Origin: Auanema rhodensis
Lineage: Eukaryota; Nematoda; Chromadorea; Rhabditida; Rhabditidae
Assembly (NCBI GenBank): GCA_964057225.1
Contig: OZ059894.1
Location: 13,712,131-13,776,130 of the forward strand
Direction: 5' to 3'
DNA: 64,000 nt
Below are positions 39,466 through 51,619 of the stretch, piece after piece (the stretch's first letter is position 1; each line of letters begins with the position of its first letter). Made by a program: the position numbers and the translations under genes. The notes beneath the pieces were generated by a model that had not been told where the DNA came from, made no database searches, and saw only the letters and a list, made by a program, of their open reading frames with translations.

Positions 39466-41310
39466 ATGCAGCAAGCAGGTACTGAATACATAATCTAAGG
39501 AAACTTTTTACTACTTATGTTAATATGAAGTAATATGTTCTGAACAGAACATAAAAGAAATCACAAAATAATTTTGTTTTTTTGTTTTCAAATGTTTTTA
39601 CATCAAATAAATTTTTTTTAAATTTAATATTTTTAAAGATCAAGTTGTTGGTAATCGAACTGCTCTTATGTCAGCTACATTAGAAGAATCATATCGTAAT
39701 GCTGCAATTCTTTTCTGTGTAAGAAGATTAAAATAATATTATTTATATATTATTATAATTATAATATTTATAATAATATAATTTAAAATATTTCAGATAT
39801 GTCTTCCTGGATTCTTATTCAATGCTTTTTCTAGTTATATCTTATTACATCATCGTGCATTCAAGTTCGTTTTCAATATTTCTTCTAACATTTTTAACTT
39901 ATTAAATAAAAAAATTGTTTATATAATATTTAAAAATAATTATATATTTGTAATTAAAATAATTAATATAATCTTATTTTATTAAGAAATCCATTTGGTA
40001 AACTTGTCGCTGCACATACTGTATCTAACGCCATTTTAGTTTTTATTATGTTAACGTGGGCAACACCTGCAATTATATTGTAAGTTTTGAATATTTTCAT
40101 AAACTTACAGCCTTTGTCTTAAACTTACTTTTAAGGAAAATAGAATCAAATATATATATTGATATGAATCGCAGAGTTGGTCAATTAGCAATATTTTTTC
40201 AAGAATGTGCATATCATATGTCATTGTTTATCTCATTCAACAGGTTTTTTTCTCTCAAATACAATTTTGAAGAAAAAGAAAATATTTTCTTTTTAGATTT
40301 ATGGCAATTGGAATGCCAATCAAATCTAGGATTTTTTTTACAAATAAAGCTACAAACATTATAATTATAGCAACAGGTTGTGGATGTGCAATGATGTCTT
40401 CAATTTATTTTATTCGTAAATATTAAATTTTTTAATTTTTAAAAATTCTCTTCTGCTTCAGCTGGTTGTAACTTTTCTTTCAATGCTATAACAGATATTT
40501 GGGAATTTGAAAACACTTTTTGTGGAAATGTTTTAGCTTTCATTGACTTATTCTACAATGTTTTTATTTTTTCTTTAAATTGTGTTTTTGATATGATTAC
40601 ATTATTTTTATTAAAAGGTGCTAATGAGGTATATTATTTTATATTTTTATATAATAAGATTTAGTAATGATTACTATACAAAATGTTCATGTTTTTTTCC
40701 AAAAAAAGATGTTTGGCATCTCGCATAATTCAGTTTGTAACAAACTCTGTGATTAATAATCTATGATCTAGAACTTTTAAAATCTTCCCAGCCATGATTA
40801 TACATATAATTAGAAAAAAAATGTTATTCAATTATTTTTAGAGAATACTTGGTACTATGCAATTGTCAAGTAAAGAAGAAATTATGAAACGACAGCGTCG
40901 TGAAATTTTATTTTTTTCACAGGTTTTCTTCTTTTTTTTTATTTAAAATTAAAAAAAATAATTTAGGCTTTAACAAATACTTTTGTTTATTGTTTTATGT
41001 TGATATCATTTCATGTTATCAGTACTTTTTTCGATGATCGTTTATATGTTGTATTATCAACAACAATGGTATGGGCTTTAGCACATTCAGCTGGAGGGTA
41101 TGTTTTCATATTTATTATGGTATATATATATATATATATCTTAATATTAAAATACAAAAACATCTTAATTAATGCTATTATAGATTTATTGTAATTATTT
41201 TTAATGTTGAAATACGAAATCTTCTATTTTTCTGTAGAACGAACAAGCTCACACAAACTAATATGAGGACCGTTTGTAATACTATTCCAACAGCTACGTC
41301 AACGTTTTAA
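39466..41310 (+). CDS. Serpentine chemoreceptor of the srx class
   Basis: This seven-transmembrane G-protein-coupled receptor fits nematode 7TM_GPCR_Srx. About nine exons read in frame from the ATG at 39466 to the stop at 41310. The order is a short N-terminus, TM1 (ILFCICLPGFLFNAFSSYIL), the srx-typical NPFGKLVAAHTVSNAILVF, RVGQLAIFFQECAYHMSLFI ending in SFNRFMAIGMP (the DRY-like position), TM4-5 with CNFSFNAITDIWEFEN, a loop with KRQRREILFFSQALTNTF, and TM7 ending DDRLYVVLSTTMVWALAHSA. Every junction has GT/AG ends and no internal stop occurs, so the gene looks functional. Exon 1 codes for only four residues (MQQA) and is the weakest part. Srx receptors are usually clustered, but none of its relatives is in this window. 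The expected site is chemosensory neurons; the ligand is unknown. Confidence 0.85.
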
Positions 41311-42205
41311 CTATGTATATAAACTATATATACATATATAGTTATATATGTATTCATATGTTATATGTTAGTATAATACAAAACTCAGACTAAGTTATAA
41401 GATTAATTTCTAGTTACACGATCTCATGCACATTTCAATATTTCCCAGTTAAAATCTTGGTTTATTTAATTTCATTTGAGAGAAAAACTTTAAGAATATA
41501 TGATCATTGAGTTTAATAAACCAACTCAAATGTTTTATTAAAATCCACAATTATGATATTATTATTGGTTTAAACACCCGAAGTTTCAACTGAATCTATT
41601 GACAATTTTTTAAAATACAGGAAATGATATGAAAATCATAGATTGTTAGGTTGTTACGTATATGTATATGAATAATATTTAATCCTTAAGTTCACTTTTG
41701 CTTACATCTTTATTTAATAATTTGTGAAAATTGTCTGAATTTGTATTATATATTTGTAAAAAAATAAAATATAACTATGAATCAATTCACAGTATTATAT
41801 ATATAAATAGATATATAATTGTATATATTTCAATAAAAATATGTATAAAAGTACAAATTTATTGCGAAAAATTGAAAATTACTTGATGACTGCTTTATTA
41901 GAAATCTGTTGTTATACATGGGCGGTACATGGTTTGTTTAAAAGGAAAGTTTTAGGCACAATAATGTTGTTTTCTTGTTAAGGAAATATTCTGTTGAAAC
42001 GGATAATCATTAGGTTAGTTCTATTCGGAAGGCGCGAAACAACCGAATAGATAGAAGGTGAAGGAGAACAAGATTAACCGACTAAATGAGGTTTCCTCAG
42101 TTAATGATGACGAGAACACATAGAAATATTAACAAAAACGATAAATGTATTGTTAATCTTATATAGTTTATTAATATGTGATTATTGATTGAGAAATCAA
42201 TTCAA
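41311..42205. other. Intergenic between convergent genes
   Basis: Spacer holding the 3' untranslated regions of the srx gene and of the myosin gene. Nothing else is recognised. Confidence 0.65.
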
Positions 42206-45200
42206 TTATTCCTCAATGTCATCATCCAGAATTCTACCTCGTGATGCGCTGCGCATGTTCGAAACTGTGGCTGAAGACATCTATAAGTAAGATTACTGTA
42301 GAAATTTCTTTGTCCTTTGGGAAATAATTACCGAATGAGCTAAACCTCTCCCACCGAAAGCAATTGATCCACTTCTGGTCTTTAAACGCATTTTCGATAA
42401 AGCATTCTCAGCAGCATCAGCTCTGAAAAGAGGCAAACAATATTTATACTTTTAATTAAATGAATAAAATTAATTAATTTAGATTAAATAACGAAACCTT
42501 TCTTCAGCATCTTCCAATGAATGTTGCAATTGACGGTATTTAGCTAAGTTTTGAGCTGCGAGATTCTCCTTAACAAATAATGAATTTCGTAAAAAAAAAC
42601 ATAAATATATAATATTTCTTACAGCATCTTCCAATTGTCGTTTGTATGTCTTAATCTTGTTCTGTAATTTCTCAATCAGATCATATAGACGCTCAGATGA
42701 TTTCTTATCTTCATCAACCTATAATATCAGTATAATAAGTTTTCATTTCATATTTCTATTATGCATACTTGGAACTGAAGTTCACGGCATTTTCTGTCCT
42801 TGTTACGTAAGTTCTTGAGTGTTTCAGCATGACGACGACCTTCAGAATCAAGCTCTGATTCCAATTCGCGCGTTTTGTTTTCCAATTTGGCAATGACTCT
42901 CTTTCCACCTTTCATGCTTTGTGCTTCTGCTTCATCTAATCTTGTTTGGAGATCCTACAATTGGTCGCGAAATTGAAAATGTGAAATTCGATTATACAAA
43001 AACCTTGATTTGACTCTCCATCTGCTTTCTAGCTCTTTCGAGATTCTGTGAATGCTCATGTTCAGATCGAAGATCTTCAGTTAAGCGAGTTGTTTCAGCG
43101 GTAAGCTACAATACTATAACAATGAAAACACAAAAGTATTGTGTAAACTATACCTTCTTCTTCAGATCATCAGCTGATTTGAGCTCGTTCAAGGTTTCAG
43201 TAACTTCAATTTGCAGATGCTGAAGTTCTCCTTCAACTTTACGTTTTATTGCAGTTAAAGAAGCATTTTGATTGGCTAGGCTAGAAACAGTATCCCTAAG
43301 GTCAACATTCTCAACTTCAGCTTGACGACGAGCACGTTCAGCTTGTTCATATCCCATTGCGAGATCTTCCTTCTCTTGCTGCAAGATTTGAGATCTACGT
43401 TCAGCACTGGAAGCTTGATCACGATGTTCTTCTTTCATACGCTGCTCTTCTTCAACTTGAAGCTAAATGATGAAAGTTTTTAAAATCTGCTTGTTGATAA
43501 GTATCTCACTTGTAAGTCGCGGATATGATCTTGATATCTTTTCAAGTTTTTCTGAGCATCAACTCCAGCCTTATTAGAGTGATCTAGAGCAATTTCAAGT
43601 TCATTAATATCGCTTTCAAGTTTTTTCTTCATGCGCAACAGCTCAGCACGGCCTCGACTCTCGGTTTCAAGTGAAGCCTATAACATGTTTAAACAAATCG
43701 TATATACATATAGTCATTCTAGTTGATGCTATATCTCTAGTTTTACCTGCATGCTCTCTAATGCTCGTTGATGATTCTTGCGAGTATTTTCAAATTCTTC
43801 TTCTTTTTCTTGTAGACGCTTTTCGATTTCAGCTCTAATCTGACTAACTTCTACCTGGGCTCGGAGGACTTTAGCTTCTTCAGCTTCAAGAGCTGTTTCA
43901 GCATCATCCAGAGCTTGCTATAATACATATAAAGTTGCTATGCATAAGTTATATTAAATTACTTGAAGTTCTTCCTTTTCCAATTCAAGTTTGCGGCGCA
44001 ATTTCTGGAGGTCATGAACACTCTTTCCTCCTTCTCCTAACTGATCAGCAATATCCTTCAACTCTTGGCTCAAAGCCTTGTTCTCTCGACGAACACCTTC
44101 GATCTGAAATCAAAAAATGAGTTCAATTCTAAAAATAAAACACTTACTTGTTCGTGTGATTCTTCCAATTGGTTACGAAGTCTGAATGTTTCAGTGGCTG
44201 CTGATCGAGTATCCCGTTGAGCTGATTCAAGTTCCTAATCATGTTCAATGAGATACACTTCCGGAAATCACTTACTTGAACCAAGTTTTCACATTTCCTC
44301 TTCCATTCCTCGACCACCTTGTCGAATCCTTTCTGTTTTCTCTCGAGAGCAGCTGCATGTTGATTAGCCTGTGAGAAATCATTTTTTCTTGAACACCTGT
44401 GGGAAATCACGTACTCTATCAGCATCTACTTGAGCGTCTTCAAGCTCATGTGTAAGGCGTTGTCTGGTCTTTTCAAGAGAACCAATCTTTTGATTAGAAG
44501 CTTCCAGTTGTTCTTGAACTTCCTGTACTCTGTTAGCCAATTTACGACGAGCTTCCTCAAGCTCTTCAGAACGATTCATACCTTCGCCTTCAAATCGAGC
44601 ACGCCATTGTTGAGTCTCAGCATTAGCCTTGCTATAATTGAATTAAAATATTATGAAAAATTGTATAAGAAACAATTACCTGATCAGACGTTGAAGTTCG
44701 GTCTTAGCATCCTGTTCTTCCTCCAATTGTTCTCGAAGTTGTTCACATTCCAATTGATAATTGGCAGACTAAATGAAATACACATTTAAAAATAAAATAA
44801 AATATTTGAAGAAAAACAAACCTGAGAATGCAAATTATGACGTTCACGGCTCTCTTGTTCCAGCTGTCTACGAAGCTCTTCATTTTGTGTATGTTGTTGT
44901 GCTTTAATTCTATTAAGAGCAGCTAATTGAGATTCAGCATCCTCAAGTTGTCTAAAATATTGATTATATGTACATAATAACTATTATATTCTTTAACAAT
45001 AGATTGATAAACTACAAAAAGATAACGAGATTATTTGACATTTTTTCTCATAAGATGTACGGAAATTCCATTATTGAGATCAATTTCATGACTGATCCCG
45101 TTAGAATTCTATGATGTTAAACTATTCCGTTTAAGGGAACGTGGAATCAGATTTCTATCGAGGTTTCATCGTCTGCTGGCAGACGTTTGAGCCCGTTTTT

Positions 45201-48200
45201 TTGGAAAAAGGCTTGGTTTGTCCGATGCCGATAAGCTTATGAGTCTAGTTCTAGCTAGCGTATGTACCTGTTCAAATCTGAGTTTTCAGAATGCATCTTG
45301 TTCTTGTACATCATTAGTTCTTGAATTTGACGAGCTTGTTCATCGCTCTTCAATGTCATTTCAGTCAATTGAGTTTCGAGTTGCTTTGCCATGCGCTCAC
45401 AGTTCTTCAAAGAATTTCATAGTTAGGGACTTCTATTTGACGCTGTTCTAACCTGTCGTTGTTTAGCTTCAGAATCATTTTGCTGATGTAATTCATCAAT
45501 TTCACGTTGCAATTGAGCCTTATCCTTCTCAAGTCTGGAAAAAGACAAAATGCTTAATAGAAGAAATGACCAGAGTGTATTTACTTTCCTCGCATCTTCT
45601 GAACTGTATCGAGCTGATCGCTCAATTCAGCAATAGAATCATTATGTTTTTTACGAAGAGCAGCCATAGCAGTTTCATTGTTGATTGAAACATCTTCCAA
45701 ATCACGTCGAAGTTTAGATAACTTAACCAAAATCATCTTTAAGTCTCATAGATTTTCAAGCTCACCTCAGCTTCACGCTTCTTATTCAGTTCCATTTGAG
45801 CTTGAGTGACACCTCCAGCTTCATCCAAGCGATCTCCTAATTCTTCAAGTTCAAGTTGCATCTCATTTCGAGCTTTTTCAGCCTTAGCACGGCCTTGACG
45901 TTCAGCTTCAAGCTCTTCTTCGAGTTCTTGGATGCGAGCCAAAAGTTCCTTTATTTGACGTTGAAGTTTGGCAACAAGAGACTGTTCATCCTCCAAACGA
46001 GAACATAAAGAATGAATTTCAGCATCCTTCCTGTAAATTATATTTGTTGAAGATAAAATAATATTTTTCATCATACTTCTTCAAATTATTTTCCAATTCA
46101 TGTCTTTGACGATTAATTTCTTCGATAGCCTCTTGAGCCAACTGAAATAAAAAGCTAACGACTATACTCAAATAATCTATTCAAACCTTAAGTTCTCCTT
46201 CAACCTTTCTTTTTTGTTTCTCACAATCTTGGCGATTACGCTTCTCACGCTCAAGATTATCCTCAAGCTCATCCAATGTAGATTCAAGCTTAGCTTTAAC
46301 TTTGTTCATATGATTCACCTTATCTTCTTCTGCTTGAATATCATCCAAAAGCTTACGGTTGATCTATAAGCACAATACAAACTTATAAAACTTTTACGGG
46401 TGCAAGTGAACCTCTTCTTGATGTTTCTTTTCCTTATTCAACTTAGAAATTACCTCATCTTGAGCACCAATCTCATCCTGAAAAATAGATTGTTACTGTA
46501 ACTACGACCTATTATATGACTCACTTGAAGGCTTCGAATTTGATGATCACGACTTTGTTTCTCACTTTCCTGCTTCTTGATTGTAGTTTCCAAATCAGAC
46601 ACAGTCTTCTTCAACGACTCGTTATCAGTTTCAACCTGGAAGATCAGTTATTCTCCTAATAAAGGAAAACAAAGAAAGAATACCTTCTTCTTAGCTTTGC
46701 TAAGAGAAGCATTCTTATCTTCTTGATCGGCTAACTGATCATTCATATCAGTCAGCTGTCTTTCCAAATCAGCTTTCTGAGATAATAGTTTAGCTCCACG
46801 TTCTTCTCCTTCTGTATTAGCATCACGCTCTTGCTCAAGTTGTAAGACCATTGCTTGTTTTTCAGCCTAAACATGAGATTTTAATCAAAAAATTCACAGA
46901 GTCTTTTACAATAAGGCGTTGATTCTCAGCTTCCAAATCTTTTCTTTTGGTAGTCTCTTTTCCGTGAGATTCTTCAAGTTCCTTGAATCTAAAATAATTA
47001 AAAGTTCATAGATGATATTATTGGTATTTGATAATACTTCTTCTCAAGAGCTTCCATTTCTTCATGTTTCTTGTTACCCTTGATAAGAGGCTTAACACGA
47101 CCAAATAACTTGAACCATGACCAATTACGAAGCGTACACCAAGCACGAACATTTCGTTGAACAATCAGTAATCCAACTCTGAATATTGTGAATGTAAGTG
47201 AAGCCTCAATAGAATTTATTACCTTTGAGTTTTCTTTCTCTTGTATTCACATTGAGCGAGATAATGACGGCAAGCACATTGGAATTTATTGATAATCACT
47301 CCAAGAGCTTCATCACGAAGTTCTTCTAAATGAGCTAGAACTCCGGCTTTGAAAAAGACCTAAAATAATTATAAGTTGAAATATTATTTAAAGAGTTTAT
47401 ATGTTTTATAGAAATAAGATAGGTTTAACATAAAAATAACTGAGAAAGGTTGAAACTTCATGCAGACCTTAGTTAATCCACATTGGAACTCTTCTTCTTT
47501 CAATGATCCCTTTGCAATCAATTGAGCAGCAATTTTCTCTCCTGACTCCTTAACATCTTTGCCTTGCTTTGAAGCTTCAGCTGCTAATACAGCATATCTG
47601 AAGTGTTTAACTAAGCAAAACATAAAGTGGTTATTATCATATAAAACTTAAAAAACATGATAAACTTAAAGTAAGCTTAATGCATATATGTTAATTGACA
47701 TATAACTAACTTAAAATATAATTTATAAAGAAATAGAACATAGAATCACACATCATTCATACACACGCATCATCTCTCACCTTTGTCATTCCATTACGGA
47801 AGGAATCAATCTTCAGTTTCCCATGTTTTGTTAAAGATGTTGTCATCTTTTCACCGGCGATCCGCGCATCACGATGTGAAGCTTCGTCCGGTGCCAAAAC
47901 TCCATATCTTTACGGGACAGACAATGATTGAATTAATTGAAAATCATTTTCTTATCACTCATCAACTCTCAGTTTTGATATTTTTTCATAATTTTCTATT
48001 GAAATACCTTTGCTTGAAATCTTCGTATGGCATTCTATTAGGGAATCCTTTCCGACAGATACGAATTCCTTCCAGTACTCCGTTACATGTTAATTGATTC
48101 AAGACTAAGTTGGCTTCGATAACACCTTAAAAATGAATTAATTGCTTTCAATTCTTTTTGAGTTATAATCTTAGTACATACCACTCTTCTTCTGTTCATT

Positions 48201-51200
48201 GGGAATAATACAACGAATAAAATGAGGATGTGTTTGATGAAGCATTTGCATCAACTTGTTTAATGACTCACGATACATCATAGACACGGTCATAAAACTA
48301 GCAGATTTTCCCTTGAATATCATATCATTTTATCATTTTGGTCTGCAAGTTACCTTCTTCTTACTGATTCCAGCAGCAGCCTTCTTGCCCATGTTAGCAA
48401 TATCTTCTTGGGTATTATAGTCGGCCCAGAGTTCCGACATCAACTCGTTGCCGTTGTTAGCTTTAAGCACAGTAACAGCGGTATCGTTCAAAGGATCCTA
48501 TTAACAATATTTTAAGTTTAAAATATTTATCAAATATGTAGTTAAATATTATTTTATAATATATAAAACTATGAATTATGACTAAAATTTTCACGTTTCT
48601 CACGTAAATGCTAATTAATTATCAGATATTCATATTAAGTAGAATCATTTTAATTGGAATGATTTCATAATTTGGTTGCATTTTTGATTAAATTAATTTC
48701 ATTTTTAGTTAATTTTATAATTAATTTACCTTGTTCTTTTCCAACCATCCCTTGCAATTATACCGTACAGTACCAGCGTAATGAACAATTGCAAGATGAG
48801 CTTCAGCCTACGAAGACAAAGGGGTTTTTCTTTCTAATTTTATCAGAAACTATCATTATTTACCTGTTTGCCTTTAGGTGGTTTGGGTTTTTGGAAGTTT
48901 GGATGCTTACCCAAATGCTGATCATTCAGCTTTTGAGCCAAAGTCAAATCAGAAGCTTTAGGAACAATGCATTCCTCATCCAACATAGAAATAATACCCA
49001 AAGGCTATAAATAGTCTGATCTTCAAGAGTTATTCAATAGGATAGTTTGTTACCTTCTCAATCAACTCAATACAAGCTTGAAGATCAAGACCAAAATCAA
49101 TGAATTCCCATTTAATTCCTTCACGCTGATACTCCTAAAAATTATTTAAAATTTATAAATTAATAATATTACTAACTTCTTGTTCTAGAACAAACATATG
49201 ATGATTGAAGAATTGTTGAAGACGTTCATTAACAAAGTTAATCCATAACTGTTCAAATGAGTTCAAATCGAAAATTTCGAAACCAGCAATATCGAGAACT
49301 CCGATGAAACAATCGCGAGATAGATCTTGAGCATCAAGCGTCTTGTTACATCTATAATGCTCTTGGTACATTAATGTATATCGTATAGTTTATAAACCTC
49401 TTGATAAGCCAACTGAACATACGAGCATAAAGAGCTTTAGCAAGAGCTCCAACAGCCCAATTAACTTGATCAAGATTTTGACCTTTATTAACCCATTCTG
49501 TTCCAACTTTTACTCTTGGCTTGAGAAGAGCCTGTATGAACTTATCATAATCAACTTGGAATAATTTACAAGCAATTTCTCCTTCTATAATATGAAATTA
49601 ATGTTCATTTCTTCTTAATCTGTGTAGCTTGCCTTTTCCATTGTCAAGTTCTGCTTGCTCTTCTCTAGGACGTTGCTTGAAAGTACATTCTCCCATGTGC
49701 ATCAAAGCTAAGAAAAGTATAAAGATATAATCATTCTCATACTTATCTACTTACCACCAGTGATGGCAAACAACTCATCCTTTTCCCTTTGACTGAATTT
49801 CATAATGTTGAAAGCTTCCTAGAAGAATATTTCTTCTTTTCAGTAAACTATGAGTGAAATACCTCAGTCAAAAGCATTTCTTCTTTATCATCAATACCAT
49901 CAATAGTAACTTCAGCCTGTGCAACGAATTTGTAGTCCTTGATGGGACGATCCAGCAAAAGACGTTCTGTATCATTAGTATTAGTTATATATATTATCTT
50001 ATTCAGCATAAGTTTCACCTTTCAAGCCTGGGAGAGCGCCAGAATATAGTTGGTAGAAAATGTGATAGCAGCGTTCTCCTGGAGCTTGTTTGATAACACG
50101 AGATTTTTCAAGAAGATCTTAATTATTATTATTTTTTAATTAAAAAGGAAGTTTGTATACAATGCTCAATATCAGCTCCAGCAACTTTACCACCATGATT
50201 GAAATGAATTCTGATAAATTTACCAAAACGAGAGGAATTATTGTTTCTCACAGTCTTGGCATTACCTAAAATATATTATATATTAAACATTTTTCATCAT
50301 TTTTCAATACCGAATGCTTCAAGTACAGGATTGGTTTGAACAATTTGATCTTCTAGGGAAACTGTTCCTTTCTCTTTTTTTTGTCTAAAACGGTATTTTC
50401 AGAAAATATTTGATTTGAATATGATTACTGAGTGGCTCCAACGGTAGCAAAGTATGATATTACTTTCTTGGTGTTTTCAGTCTTACCAGCTCCTGATTCT
50501 CCAGTAATCAACATAGATTGATTCTCACGATCTTTAGAATCAGATTATTATAAAAAATTATTGTAAGTATATAACTACCATTAGTCATGTTTCTATATGC
50601 TTCATCGGAAACAGCAAAAAGATGAGGTGGCATCTCATTTCTCCGTTTTCCCATGTACATCTTACAGACGCTTTCAGTATAGATTGGTAAGCGCTTGTAT
50701 GGATTTATTACAACACAGAAAAGACCAGAATATGTCTAAAGATCGATTTTTTCTGATTTTCTTCTGTTTGTTTCAAAATTCTTACGTAAATCATCATGGA
50801 GTAATATCTTTGTCGTAAGTTGTGAAGTACAGAAGCATCATTGAGGAAAGTCAAATTTGCCATGTCTTCAGTTCTTTCGAATTTCGGAGGATTCATCTGT
50901 TGAACTTCGTCCTTTTTCAAAGTTTTCTGAAAATATAAAAACAGTTCTTCCCAGTTTCTCGTTTAATATGAACCTCTTGCCCCTTGCTTGTGACGACTGT
51001 CATGGTGTCACCTTTGGACGATTTGATCTCAGCGGCGACAAAGCCTTAAAAATGAATTTAAACAACTATTCTGATGAGAATAATCTACCATCATCAGGAT
51101 CCGCTATCCATACATTTTTCTTAGAATCGAATTTCTTGGTTGTATTAGCAAGAATCTTTAAATATTGATGAAATCAAAAATATCCTATCCATGTAAGGAT

Positions 51201-51251
51201 TACCTGCTCTTTTGACTGGCGTAAAAACTGCCAGCCTGGATCCTGTTCCAT
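42206..51251 (-). CDS. Muscle myosin II heavy chain
   Basis: This is a conventional sarcomeric myosin heavy chain, the thick-filament ATPase motor. It reads from the ATG at 51251 ([16 protein letters not shown]) to the stop at 42206 ([12 protein letters not shown]), about 1,930 residues. The motor has the SH3-like N-terminus, P-loop [13 protein letters not shown] (about 50.49 kb), switch 1 [10 protein letters not shown], switch 2/relay [19 protein letters not shown], actin-binding loop 2 ending KKKGKSASF, and SH helix [12 protein letters not shown]. The converter and IQ region ([17 protein letters not shown]) follow. The rest is a heptad-repeat rod ending with a short Ser/Arg tail. There are about 45 small exons, far more than in C. 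elegans muscle myosin genes. Two alternative converter exons are listed separately. One intron (49632-49585) has a forced GC donor. I cannot assign it to a specific C. elegans paralogue. Confidence 0.95.
45170..45185. other. Short hairpin inside a myosin intron
   Basis: CGTCTGC-TG-GCAGACG is a perfect 7-bp inverted repeat. It lies in the roughly 300-base intron 44954-45265, the longest intron of the rod region, in a G+C-richer patch. It could be part of a structured intronic RNA or a splicing element. Confidence 0.4.
47468..47597 (-). other. Alternative converter exon B of the myosin gene
   Basis: 130 nt, between a CTTCAG acceptor and a weak GTCTGC donor. It encodes a converter start of the form [15 protein letters not shown]... 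ending EFQCGLTK. It has the same entry phase (2) and exit phase (0) as exon A at 47781-47907. Confidence 0.8.
47781..47907 (-). other. Alternative converter exon A of the myosin gene
   Basis: 127 nt, with acceptor GTAAAG and donor GTGAGA. It encodes [16 protein letters not shown]... ending SFRNGMTK, homologous to exon B but with many substitutions. Including both exons would shift the frame by one base and including neither would delete the converter start, so they must be used alternatively. Confidence 0.8.
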
Positions 51252-51619
51252 CGCAAGGTTCAAAGTTCGAGTCGCGCTCTTTAATAGATTTGATTATCAC
51301 AATTTAGAAATATGTAATGAGAGTTTCAAGAAATACATCACGAAATGGGTACTGTTTGACTTTCATTCAAGAGCGAAATTCATGATAATTCAGTTTGCCC
51401 GAGAAGAAGGATTTCTCATAATGATCTTCATAGAATATCAGAGAATGAGATCTTTTTTCGTATTTTCTTCAAAATTTAATTCTGATGAGGATCAGAAGAG
51501 TGTCCATGTTTCTTGTCTATTTGTGTGCTAAACGAATGGAAGGTGACGATGAAGCTTGAATTCATTGAGATATAACTTGAAATTAAGAGAAATCTCATTA
51601 GTTAGAGATTGCAGAACAT
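51252..51619. promoter_or_regulatory. Shared upstream region of two divergent genes
   Basis: 368 bases between the myosin ATG (- strand) and the first proposed codon of the + strand gene at 51620. If both starts are right, this is a divergent promoter region, although either gene may have further upstream noncoding exons. Confidence 0.3.

Noticed and set aside
44430-44789. 119-codon + strand frame and others opposite the myosin gene
   Set aside because: They are shadows of heptad-rich myosin exons and run across myosin introns.
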